Shown piece by piece: positions 20,463 to 30,757 of a DNA stretch of 64,000 nucleotides. This DNA is from Isoetes taiwanensis. Lineage: Eukaryota; Streptophyta; Lycopodiopsida; Isoetales; Isoetaceae. Both the position numbers and the translations under genes were made by a program. Under the pieces are notes generated by a model that saw nothing but the letters and a program-made list of their open reading frames with translations, did not search any database and had not been told where the DNA came from. The stretch is from NCBI GenBank assembly GCA_021234155.1, contig JAJEKV010000167.1, positions 963,943-1,027,942 on the forward strand, read 5' to 3'. Each line of letters begins with the position of its first letter. Position 1 is the stretch's first letter.

Positions 20463-22399
20463 TTTTTTTTTTTTTTTTTTTTTGAAGGACGACAAGCTTT
20501 ATTCACCAACTAAAAACTAGAGCAACATAAAATGCAAAGACAGGATTATAACCCGAGTGGACAAACCGATCCATCTGAGCACAACCACCTGCCTATGCAA
20601 AAGAATGAATCTAAAGGTAAGTATGCCAGATCAATACTTCCTTCTCTTGATCAAGAGAAGAACAATTGTAAGCCATAACAATTTTATTTTGCGCCCTTAA
20701 AGATAGACAACCTCCTTCTCTTCCAGATTAACCATAAAAGCCAGCCACATGCGAGATGAAAAGCTCGTTTCCGTAGTTTGGGCCAAGCATCAGGATAGCT
20801 AGCAAGCAAAATTTGCTGGCTAGACCGAGACGTGCCAAATAGGGTCAACAACCAAGACCATGCCTGCCGAAGCCGCTCACACAAGAAGAAATAATGCTCA
20901 ATACTCTCAACCATTTGCTGGCATAAAGGACAGAGCTCAGAAATCCGATTATCCATTTTATGGACTAACTTGTTGACTCTGAGGCATCTATGGATCACTT
21001 GCCACCACAGAACCACTACTTTGGGATGAAGCAGCTTATCCCATACCCATATCCAAACACTTTTCCATTGTGGCTGAGGAACCTGAAGATGCCACCTATT
21101 AGATGGAGGCAGGATTTCAAAATACAAAAGCAATTTATACAAGAAGACACAAAGCGCCCTGGCTGGATATCCTGATGGCAACCCCATACGACGACCTCAA
21201 TCTGTGGACCAGAATCCTGTGGCAACAATGCAGCAATATGATTCCAGATTACTCTGTCCCATCTGTACAACAAGAACTTTGTTCTAAATGCTTCCCATGA
21301 CATGAGATGACCAGACTCATATCAAGCTGCAATAGTGCTTATACCAGCTGTTATCCATCGTCGTTGTGTCTTTGGATGAACAACCACACTTAGAGGCACA
21401 TTCTCTGGAGTGTCCTGCAAAGGAATCCACTAGCATGGAGTGGACAACTGAAGACATGCCTCAGGATTAATATGAAACAGAGACCTGACAGTGTCCCAAG
21501 CGGCAAGCAACACCTTTAGAAAGGGAGAAGCATTAGGATACGGATGTATATGATAAAGCAAAGCCCAAGGAAGGAGGGGCTTAATGGTGGCCTTATGAAA
21601 TGGGAGACAATGCTGAATCGACTGCACCAACAACCTCAGGCCAGGAGAATCATCCTTACCAATGAAAATCCTCCAAATAAACTTTGATATCATCACCTTG
21701 CTTTGGAGGTGAAAATCCGACATACCAAGACCACCAGCTGCCTTAGGTCTAATGCATTTCGCCCAAGCTACTTTGACCACCAGACGATACGCACAATCTC
21801 CTCCATCTTACACTGCGGAGCTAATAGAGCAAATGCCATGTAGACATGAGTATTACTAAGAACACATTTAGCCACAGTGATTCTACCGGGCATGGACAGT
21901 TTAGTTGTATTCCACCAAAACAAGTGCTTTTGCAACCCACTAATGATTTCATCCCAAGCATCTGAAGCCGAGACGTGAATTCCAACTGGGATACCAAGCA
22001 ACTTTGTGGTATTGCCATGCAAAACAATCTTCCATGGATAGTCCAAAACACAGGGAGGGATGGGACTGTACAACGTCCACAAAGCTGCACATTTTTGCCA
22101 CCCTACAAGAACTCCTGATGCTAAGGAGAATGTGTCTAATAATAGCTTAGCATTACGAAGATTCTCAGCCTCGGCAATTAGGAACAAAAAAGTGTCATCG
22201 GCATATTGGTTACATACCTCTTGAGAACCATCGTCCATTGGGAGGCCTTGAATAACGCCAACTTGGGTAGCCACGGAAAAGAGCTGGGATAATACTTCTG
22301 CCACAATTGTGAAAAGCAAGGGTGCTAAGGGACAACCTTGCCGAATTCCTCTACCCACTACAAAAATATCAGATGGCTCGCCCTGGAAAATATCAGATG
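20463..22399 (-). mobile_element. 5'-truncated LINE copy, minus strand, with TSD
   Basis: A 22-T run (20462-20483) is the poly-A tail. GCTCCATAT at 20454-20462 and again at 22400-22408 is a plausible 9-bp TSD. Reading minus, the copy starts in the RT palm: GRGIRQGCPLAPLLF, then YADDTFL (near 22205), then KLLGIPVG and WWNTTKLSMPGRI of the thumb (frame 22399-21768). A one-base shift near 21775 leads to KAAGGLGMSDFHLQSKVMIS (21780-21430). After further shifts the zf-RVT domain follows in 21187-20684 (CPLCQQMVESIEHYFFLCER, WLLWLIWKRRR). The endonuclease and RT fingers are missing. It is of the same family as the plus copy 90 bp away: the 3' ends share an AATAAAG...TTC tail and the zf-RVT domains are alike. 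Confidence 0.92.
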
Positions 22400-22408
22400 G
22401 CTCCATAT

Positions 22409-25400
22409 AGTTATCGAAGCTCCATTGCTGCTGTTGGATTTGATATTCCATCACATAATAGCTTTGTCTTTAAGCATTTAGCCAGTAAGCATCATTTTGA
22501 TCCAATATCTGGAGACTAATGTAGCAGATAGTATTTTAATTACAACTTTGATCTTTTCTAGTCACAGACTCTTGCTAGAAAGCAAAGCTAAAATGATAAC
22601 ATTCTAAAAAAAAACCCGTTTATGTGATGCCTTTGTTAATGTGAACTTCTTAATGACAAGCTTCAACAAAAAAGTGAGCAAGATCTCCATCATTCTTCCA
22701 GCCAAATCCAATCACAAAAGCAAAGGGAACAATGGGAAGAAAATCACGTACCTGCAGCCAATCAGTACCCTGTTAATGTGAAAATGGTATCAGGGCAAGG
22801 ACCAAAAGGTACATTGGGATTTTTAGCTCATCAATGATTACCCATTGTGCCTCTTGCCCTTCTAGCCAAATTTAACTAAAAGAATGAAAAGAGAATTTCT
22901 ATGTAACTGCTCAAACAAATGTAATATTCCTGTTAATACACATTAACATGCATAAATATTGTTGTCAGCATGAATAGAAGGACAAACGTATTATCTTGTA
23001 GCAGATCTAAGTAGATAATAAACTTGGTACAGTCTGTATCATTATTTAACTGCAATATGTATTCGTATATTCTAATATAATCATAGAACCTGACTACTAT
23101 ATCAGACCTATACAAGAGCCTGATCTATAAATTCGTATATTATGCAACAACTAGGAGCTAGTGCAACATAAATGGCATCAAAACCCTGCAGAATACCCCT
23201 CCAGCATTAATTCTAGATAACTATCGAAGACATCTTGCTAAGCACAAAATGTTGTTACTGTTTCATGTGCAGGTCTAAGTTCTCAAGTATTCTAAAACTG
23301 GGAACATTTACCATCTTGCTTGCTCAAAGATGGTAAAAAACCAAAGAATGAAATATGCATAAAACCTATTTATAAGCTGCTCCATACCATTTGGAGAATA
23401 GACTCTGTTCAAGCCAACGTCACTCTCTAGGCTTTTGCAAAACGAAGTAAGCTTTTGCATACTCTCCAGGCAAACGCAAAATACTCCAAGTATTTCAATT
23501 TAGGGCTCTGTTACAAATGGCAACCGCAAAGGGATCTGCAACAAAATACTCTTCTTCTTATATCCCAAATCAACTGCTACAGAGCTACAAAAGGCATCTA
23601 CAGCAAGCTCCAAGCATTTTGCATTGCACCATTACAAATGGCAACTGCCGTCTTCCAAGCATTTGCATTTGATCTCTGCTACAAATGGCATCAGCCAACT
23701 TCTCCAGGCTTATCGTCTTGGACCTCTGCTCCAACGTTTTCTGGCATCAGCAAACCTTTCCGGTAGCGGCTCCCAGAGCATGCATATTATGGCATTTGAT
23801 TAGACCTAAACGTGAGTGTTTTATTTGACCATAAGATCAAACGACCCAACGCATCCATCTGCATTGCACAGTTTACCAAAAGCATGTAGACCACTGCCTT
23901 CTTGAAGATCACCAAGCAGACAAATGCAATAACTATTGCCAAGGCAATCAACACGATCTTAGGTTACAAAGCCATAACCTCAGTCTACTAGTGTAAGTCA
24001 TTTTTAGGTAAATATCCAATGAAAGGTGGATATACCAAGTTAATTTTGCATACTTATGGACCTTTAGAACTATAGAAAATTCCATTTAAGGCAAGCCAAA
24101 TTTGCATTGTGTATCAAATGAATCCATTTGGTCCAGATCCAGAACTTCTTAGGTCCTAAATGCCTTAGTGTGACCAAGGACCATCCTAATTTCAAATTTT
24201 GGTCATAATTCTATTGCCACGAGATAGTCTAACTCAAACATCCCACAATAAGCATAAATGATGGGTTTTGATCTATCGAACACAACAGACATAGAACTTT
24301 TGGTTCGTTCTACATTAGTCAAGAACAAGAGTTTAACTCTCCTTCCGACATTTCATAATGGTAAATGTGCAACAAATGTAATAAATGAAATGGCCATGTT
24401 TAAACCACCATTTGGCCAATGCCAATAAGTTAAATGCCAAATTTGCATCAGTCCAGAATTACATCCCGTACTTGTGCATCAAGAAAACTTTGCCATATCA
24501 AATAGCACATCTAGCTAAATTTTGAGTTATGGTCCAGTTCCACTATTGAAAAAAATCCATGATTGGACCTACACAAATATTTCGAGTCAGATATTGCCTC
24601 CTAGTGGACAATGGCCCTTGAATTTACCCAAAGGTAAATATGCACTCCAAGGTAATCATTTGGATTAAATGCACCCAATAGTGAATATCAATAGAAACAA
24701 GGTGCTGCGCACGAAGGGTTGCCCTCCATGGCCAGAAGGTGAAGTGACAATCAATTCAATTGCTACTTCTAGACAATAGAATACTTGATACCATGACTTT
24801 ATGGGAATTGGCCTCTCTCCCTCCCTCCCTCCCCCCAAAAGGAACGATAGCCATTTTGCAGACGATGAATGCATGAAAGTGAGGCCTCACGACATTTATT
24901 GCGTCATGTGACTTAAAATGTTTGCCCAAAAGTGTTATTATTTTGGTTAAAAACTATATAAGCTTGTCTGCAATTTATAATGCATATGAAACCCTCCATA
25001 AACCATCAAGAATAAATGAACATTATAGCAATTAGAATATGAATTTATTTTCCTAAAGCCAATAAAATTTCAACCTTCCAATATCTCTCACAGTATTGCA
25101 TCTTGTTATATATTCTGTTCTTGAAAACAAAAGAGAGCTCAAGTAATAGCAGGTTTAAAATATCTCGTCTCCAAACCCCAAAAAACATTACCAGATATCC
25201 TTTAGACACAAGATATTTTTGAAATTAAATGGGGTGTGGTTGACGATATACCAACTTATTAATGGTAAGACCAAGATTCCAATTTAAAACTCATAAGAAG
25301 ACAACAATCATAAGCAAGATGGGATGGACGAAAATTATTTTTAAATGACAATTTACAGTAGATAGCAAAGGCCCCTTAAAAGATAAACTGATTTTCGGCA

Positions 25401-26400
25401 AATCTTCAAGCAGAATGAATTCAATTTGCGTCTATTCATGGCAGGAATTTACACTATAATAATAGCTATATTAAGCTGCAACACAAATGATAATGGTACA
25501 CTATGGCTTTGGTATGCATGTATAAGAATAAATTTATCTGTCCACCAGCAACAAGATGATCAAGGCAACTTGGATATGTTTGCTTCGTGAGATTCCGTCA
25601 AGCTACCCACAAGCATTTAGTGCCACAAGAGTCAGTATATCCATTTATATGGAGATCAAAAGCCTACAATTAGAGAAAATAATGATTTAATTGGCTTCCA
25701 GTGCATGAAGGATGGGGGCATCCTTTTCAAAAAGACACTGGACCTGTTACCAAAAATGTTTCTTGGCATTAAAACATTTTACCAAATTCACAAGACCATA
25801 TAAAACCCTCAATATAGAAATTTACTTTTATTCCAAAGTATGGATCTGCAGCTCTTTCCAAGGAGAAATATGGAGGTGAATCAAAACATGTCACAACTGG
25901 ATATTGTTGCAATAGACAGGTTCTATTAGTAGTTAAATGATATCCATGGTAACATATTTACTCGTCAAAATGCAGCCACTTGAAATAATTGCAACCGCAT
26001 ATTATATTTGCTGCAAATATGTGAAATTGCATATGTATGATATAAGATTGAATGATCAGATTCAATCCAGTTGAGTTCACCTATGAACATGAAATCCCAT
26101 TTGTTCAACGAGGTAATTTAGAAAAAGACGAAAAGGCTGAGAACAAGGTGGTTCCATGAGAAACTTTCTTAAAAGAAAAACAAACTCCTTTGGTAAACAT
26201 AACATCAAGGCTAGTCACCGATGTGTAATTTTCTGCTGTATTGCTACACTCAAAGTGCTCCTACGTTGTTTATGCAAAATATTTAGTTCCAAAGAGAATT
26301 ACCAATTGCCAAAAAATAGAAACCATGTAGTTTACAAATTATATTGCCACCGTGAATGTAATTCTAGGCAAGAGAATAAGACTACCTTACCTCATCACGC
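22409..26400. other. About 4 kb with no recognisable gene
   Basis: AT-rich sequence with scattered short ORFs and no protein motif. Structures seen: a minisatellite-like block at 23430-23760, in which 'tacaaatggcaac', 'tctgctacaaatggcat' and 'caagcatttgcat' recur at irregular spacing; a CT-rich microsatellite ('ccctccctccctcc') near 24820; and a simple AT-rich tail. Nothing supports a gene. Confidence 0.4.
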
Positions 26401-26495
26401 CATCCCGGAATTAGGCCACCACTCTTCTAAAACAACACCAACAGCCACAATGCGTTCCTCAGCACTCTCTAATCTTCGATGTAGAGCTATCATTC
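26395..26495 (-). other. Possible short exon
   Basis: Minus-strand reading from about 26493 gives MIALHRRLESAEERIVAVGV and VLEEWWPNSGMA, then two stops, with a GTAAGG donor near 26391. The heptad-like Leu/Glu/Arg pattern looks like real coding sequence, but no partner exon is evident. Weak evidence only. Confidence 0.25.
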
Positions 26496-26499
26496 TTTT

Positions 26500-27200
26500 G
26501 CTTATATGAGGTTTCTTGTACAAAAACTTTAGAGAAGGTACATAGATACTTAGCAAAACTGCAAAACTTCAAGAAATACTCAGTGTTATAGCCGACCACA
26601 TATCTTCCATAATGAAAGAAAGGAACTCCGATCTTTTTCCTTGTAAAATTGCCCATGCATATATTGAAGCAACAATGATTAGAAAGCTTAGCAAAACGGC
26701 AATTGTGCAATATGTACATTGCCTTTGTTGCAAGCCTCCACGAACTTCAAAAGTGGATGCAATCCTTCTGCCTGGCCACCGTAATGCCTGGCACTACTCT
26801 TCTGCTCGGCCATGGAATTTCTACAGTAAATCCAACCACAGTAATTTATGCATGGTCTGATGATGCATCTTCCTAAAATGAGCGGCCAAATTGCCATTCT
26901 ACAAATCCATATTCTCCAAAGAAAACAACAATTGCTTCACACCTTCTTGTACGCATCAGCACCTGATGCTAATGTTATTATATTACTGCCTCTTATGAAT
27001 GATGGAGCAAATGGAGCAAAGGGAGACTGGGTGGTATTGCCACCTCTAGCACGATCCCAATGCTTGGGAGGTGCAAAAGGACCACCACATCTGTCGAACC
27101 CGTAAGCACAGGGCCTAGCATCAGCTTAGAGTTTTGGGCTGCCTTGCCAGTTACCCGATTGAAACATCCGCGATCCAGAATGCACGAGACTGCTAGTTCA
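26500..27200. other. No recognisable gene
   Basis: Somewhat higher GC than its surroundings, with overlapping ORFs of 60-85 codons on both strands. None has a motif. Confidence 0.3.
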
Positions 27201-27210
27201 CAGGCAACAA

Positions 27211-27280
27211 TGGGTTTGGAGCAGTCACCAGCATATCTTAGGTATATTATAGCATATACCTAGGATATGCCACAAACCCA
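27211..27280. repeat. Two-step hairpin
   Basis: The inner arms 27231-27246 and 27255-27270 pair over 16 bp with one G-T position around an 8-base loop. The outer arms 27211-27218 (TGGGTTTG) and 27273-27280 (CAAACCCA) pair perfectly. Between inner and outer stems there are 12 unpaired bases on one side and 2 on the other. The fold is about 70 nt. It could be the core of a short MITE or a small-RNA-like hairpin; there is no evidence of expression. Confidence 0.6.
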
Positions 27281-27334
27281 ATAAGCGAGGATTTGCCCCC
27301 TAGGGACAACCCAAAACATGATTAGCTACTGTAT

Positions 27335-27410
27335 TCATCCGGCCAAAGAAACATCTCTCCACCAAAGCAAGTGCCTAACGAGATCGAGAATGATCTGATC
27401 CCATGCTTGA
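27335..27410 (-). pseudogene. LINE RT-thumb scrap
   Basis: The minus-strand reading AWDQIILDLVRHLLWWRDVS parallels AWDEIISGLQKHLFWWNTTK of the LINE at 21.9 kb. It is therefore a small fragment of a related LINE. It ends where the tandem repeat begins. Confidence 0.6.
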
Positions 27411-27512
27411 GCAACCCATCCGATGACATGCCATCTTGATGATTCACGAGAGCAACCCATCCTATGAGATGCCAAGCTATATTGATGATTCACGAGGGCA
27501 ACCCATCTTGGA
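27411..27512. repeat. Tandem repeat, unit about 48 bp
   Basis: The word GCAACCCATC recurs at about 27411, 27453 and 27499, each time followed by a similar sequence (GATGA.ATGCCA, then TTGATGATTCACGAG). Two full units and the start of a third are present. Confidence 0.7.
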
Positions 27513-28006
27513 GGGCAACTTGTCACCTTGTTTATAATGGCATTTGGGGAATTTTTATAGGGCATTAAGAAAACTACATGGCAAATGTTGATAATGAACA
27601 TAGCTTTATCTATAATGGTCTGGTTGCCTCTGTTAGATCAAGCTTGTCGTGCGTCACAATTTTGTGGCTGTACTCGGTAGAATTCGTGATGCCTTTCTCT
27701 AGCAGTGCAACCTCATCTAAAAAATTCAGATCTCCTCATTTGCTAAGAAGTGGAAAAGCAGTCCATCTGTATCACATTTTTTGCGTTGTAGCAATTTCAA
27801 CCCTCTTTTTATATTTTGTTATTGTCATTGGCTGAGAGATTTATAATCACATTTGTTCGGTTCGCAACTTTCTGCCCTCTAAAAAAACTTAAAAAAAAAG
27901 GAAAGACCTAATGAAATAACTTCCAGACTCTTGCATTGATTTTCATATCAGATGCTATACTGTCTCTTCAGTGTTATCCATATCAATGCGTGGTTATCCA
28001 TGTTGA
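27513..28006. other. No recognisable gene
   Basis: AT-rich spacer before the ParB-like gene. An 85-codon plus ORF at 27578-27835 ends in a hydrophobic stretch and has no known motif. The spacer could contain the promoter of the downstream gene. Confidence 0.3.
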
Positions 28007-28380
28007 AGTTCAGCACTACTTACATCCGACAACACCGAAGGAGTTTACCAGCCGGGCATTATCGTGAATATGAAGACAGTTATCAAGAACGGGCACGAGG
28101 ACTGGCTCCGCGTGGTTGTTGAGAACATAGAAGACGCCAGGATAAATATTTACTATGTGGACTGGCAGTTCTATGATCCCACAATGGTGTCTGCAAGTAT
28201 TTCCAACATCAATGGCTCTGTTAAGTGACAGGGATGGGCTCTTCCCTCTTACAAGAGATTCCAAGAGGCAGATATACAAGGCCCTATGGAGATCTTAAGG
28301 GGATACAACATCCTTCAGAATCGACTGAACGAGTCGAAGAACTCTCCATCTTTGGTTGTTAAGGCCTTGCACCTCGCTTA
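28007..28380 (+). pseudogene. N-terminal segment of the ParB-like gene
   Basis: One plus frame from the TGA at about 28004 to the TAG at 28379 is open except for a TGA near 28227. It encodes GVYQPGIIVNMKTVIKNGHE, NIYYVDWQFYDPTMVSAS and, after the stop, PSYKRFQEADIQGPMEILRG. The amino-acid style is that of a real protein. The frame runs up to the next segment, which starts one frame over. I therefore read it as the broken 5' part of the same gene; its fold is unknown. Confidence 0.45.
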
Positions 28381-29574
28381 GTGGACACTGCTTGGCATCG
28401 GGCTCAGAAGAAAATGAAGACTCGTGTTGTCAAGGAGGTTCCTGCTACGGAGGACTCTTCTGCTACTGAAGAAGAGGTCAGAGAATCAGAACCAAGAGCG
28501 ATAGAAGTACATCAGAAGGAAAAGAAGGATAAGGTGGGGAAGGAAAGCAAGAGGGATGGAAAGGAAAACAAGAAGGAGAAGAAACGGGAGGGGAAGCAGG
28601 AAGGGAAGGATAAGGAGGGGAAGGGGGAAGGGGAAGTGAAAGAAATCAGTGCAAGGAAGGAGCAGGAAGGAGAGGAGGAAAAAGAGAAGACAAAGAGAAA
28701 ATATAGGCATGACACTACTCCAAAAAAACCAAGAAGACGAAGCCCTCGACCTTCTAGTCCACAGCCTAGTCCTCCTGCAAGTCCTGTGGCCTCTCCACAT
28801 CGTGAGGCTACTAGCAATAGTGGTGTTCGTGGTGGTTCCACCGCAAGCACGGCATCGAGGGGGGGAACCTCGGCACCACAAGCGCCATCACAATTAGTAA
28901 AACTGCGGATAGCCGGGCACTTGTTAGAGGTGCCCCAAGGCCTCAAGGTGGAAAGGTCCGAGGAGGAAAAGATTGCAGAAACCACATTATATAACATTCA
29001 TGAGCACCGTCATCTGTTTCCCCTCTGCATTACGTTCACGAAGAAAATAAACGTGTTCAGTTTATTCCAGGGCCCTCCAAATTTGACTTCCAAGCCAAGA
29101 AATATGGAACACGTCAAGACGCTGCTGGAATCTTTCCAGCGTGATCCTCACCCGGTATTCACCCCGGCCGGTGTGATCCCCTTCCACCCTAACACAAAGA
29201 AATTAGTTGCTTGGAAAACAGAGGACGATGTTATGGGGATGCACTACTATATAGTAAATGGCAATCACTCAGTACTGGCAGCGCAGCTTGTTTGCAGAAA
29301 GCTAGGCACTGCAAAGTCCCAGGAGCAGATGGCCAAAATATACGAGCACCAGTGGTGCCGGGTGTTGTCGGGAGAGGTGAACGAGCAAGACTGCCTGCAG
29401 CTCAGTTGTGAGGTGAATGACATTGCTGCGAAGACCATCTTCAAAGAACTGTTCATTGACAAGATCACCCACCTGAGGCACCAGTACGCACTTTGGGCAA
29501 GCCCGATCCTTCGGGCTGTGGGCAGACGCGATCGGAACCTTACAAGGTATGATGCATATTTTCATGTGTACTGA
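28381..29574 (+). CDS. ParB/sulfiredoxin-like domain protein, central segment
   Basis: An open frame of 397 codons, with its first ATG at 28414. Residues 40-120 are extremely rich in Lys, Glu and Arg (repeated KKEKK, EGKGEGE), so highly charged and probably disordered. Residues 120-165 are Pro/Ser/Thr-rich (SPRPSSPQPSPPASP). From about residue 170 a folded region follows: LVKLRIAGHLLEVPQG, then RNMEHVKTLLESFQRDPHPV, then MHYYIVNGNHSVLAAQLVCR, then a long helical stretch with LSCEVNDIAAKTIFKEL. The 'xxVNGNHSVLAAQ' box after a predicted strand is the pattern of the ParB/Srx nucleotide-binding fold (compare VDGHHRxxAA). In that superfamily the box binds a nucleotide and may support CTPase or nuclease activity. 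A good splice donor (ACAAG|GTATGA) lies at 29549. The function in plants is unknown to me. It could be a host gene or the protein of a mobile element. Confidence 0.6.
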   Translation: MDTAWHRAQKKMKTRVVKEVPATEDSSATEEEVRESEPRAIEVHQKEKKDKVGKESKRDGKENKKEKKREGKQEGKDKEGKGEGEVKEISARKEQEGEEEKEKTKRKYRHDTTPKKPRRRSPRPSSPQPSPPASPVASPHREATSNSGVRGGSTASTASRGGTSAPQAPSQLVKLRIAGHLLEVPQGLKVERSEEEKIAETTLYNIHEHRHLFPLCITFTKKINVFSLFQGPPNLTSKPRNMEHVKTLLESFQRDPHPVFTPAGVIPFHPNTKKLVAWKTEDDVMGMHYYIVNGNHSVLAAQLVCRKLGTAKSQEQMAKIYEHQWCRVLSGEVNEQDCLQLSCEVNDIAAKTIFKELFIDKITHLRHQYALWASPILRAVGRRDRNLTRYDAYFHVY

Positions 29575-29760
29575 TATGAAATTTTGCCACAGTGCCATTT
29601 GCAGTTAAATGGCGCCACGACGCTATTGCATATCAAATGGCACCACGACACCATTATCTTAGCCTCTACGTTTTCTTCGTTTCTCTAAATTGTTATATGT
29701 TTTGAAATGGCGCTACGGCGCCTTTTGCGTTTCATTGCTAACAAATGTCCTTTGCATCCA
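29549..29760 (+). other. Probable intron of the ParB-like gene
   Basis: It begins with GTATGA and ends with TTTGCATCCAG, with T-rich sequence before the AG. It carries three copies of an AATGGC(G/A)CCACGAC(G/A)C-like word at about 29607, 29636 and 29706. The coding frame on both sides reads like one protein. The downstream frame is off by one base, probably in the AAA of CCCAAAGAC near 29788. Confidence 0.5.
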
Positions 29761-30536
29761 GCGCTCCACGCGAGGTAAGTAGCCCAAAGACTTCAACTGG
29801 TGGGTCTTCATGCCTGAGGATATCTTTCAGTTGTTTCAGTCCCTTTGGAACCAATGGAAAACTGGAAAACTCAAGGACAACAGAGGACAGCCTATAGTCT
29901 GTGTCTAGGCCAAAGATAGTGACTACTTCAGTCAGATCTATCTGCGGTGCGACAGAGGCATGCACTATGAGGATTGCAAAATCTTATTCCAGGAGGTGCT
30001 GGACGAGAAGGTATACGTTAAGGTCTCCAGTGATTACACAGGTGACTACTTCTTCAAGACGACGGCTAGAGCTCTTAGGACATTATCGTTCTTGAAGAAG
30101 AAAATTTTTAAGTATGTCAGGGAAAACTACCCAAGGAAGTCCACTTCCTTCGAAGACTTCTCTTGGACTGTGCCAGGCTTTGACAATGTCAGCTTAAAGG
30201 ACATAAGGACACTGCATAACAAAGCATTTCCAAGGAGGGAATTTTTGGAAACATACCTCCAGCCTTGGCAAGGGTCATAAGAAACAAAGTTATGCAGAGG
30301 GAAAACATTGAGGAGTTCCGCTACGAGGTTGAGCTCACTGATAGCAGAGGGCAGATCAAATGCACTCCTCCTGATGTGGACTCGATGCTATTAAAGATGC
30401 TAAGTTCGACCTCGACAATCTCGATGTAGCTGACCTCACTGCCCATGTTTTTTACTTTGATCCCATCAACGGTGCCAGGCCATCTAATCCTATTGCTAGC
30501 ACTGAGGAGCCTGATACAACGGAGAAAGACTTGTAA
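29761..30536 (+). pseudogene. C-terminal segment of the ParB-like gene
   Basis: Plus-strand reading gives FNWWVFMPEDIFQLFQSLWN, then an in-frame TAG at 29906-29908. It resumes with KDSDYFSQIYLRCDRGMHYE and continues openly to 30280 (SWTVPGFDNVSLKDIRTLHN). Two more frame changes, near 30275 and 30385, lead to ENIEEFRYEVELTDSRGQIK and then AHVFYFDPINGARPSNP, ending in EKDL and TAA at 30534-30536. With one stop and three shifts the copy looks inactive, although its amino-acid pattern is well kept. The fold is not recognised. Confidence 0.5.
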
Positions 30537-30600
30537 ATTGTATACCTCAAATGTAAATATAATATTCTTGTATATAAATTTATCGAGCTCATACATTGCT

Positions 30601-30757
30601 CATGTCTCCAAGTGTCGATGGACATGTTCATAACTATAAGTTTTGCATTGTCATGTTTCTCTAAGTGTCGATGTATATGTTTTTAATGGTAACTTCTGCA
30701 CTGTCATGTTTCTCTAAGTGTCGATGGATATGTTCTTAACTGTGATTTCAGCATTGT
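30601..30757. repeat. Three tandem units of about 52 bp
   Basis: Units begin at 30601, 30652 and 30705 with CATGT(C/T)TC, each followed by AAGTGTCGATG.A.ATGTT. They start 65 bases after the stop codon of the ParB-like gene, so they lie in its 3' untranslated region. Confidence 0.85.

Noticed and set aside
23430-23766. Plus ORF of 103 codons
   Set aside because: It coincides with a minisatellite-like repeat of 'tacaaatggca' words, so the open frame follows from the repeat.
28486-28997. Minus-strand ORFs rich in Phe, Leu and Ser
   Set aside because: Antisense shadows of the Lys/Glu-rich part of the ParB-like gene; apparent membrane segments are an artefact.
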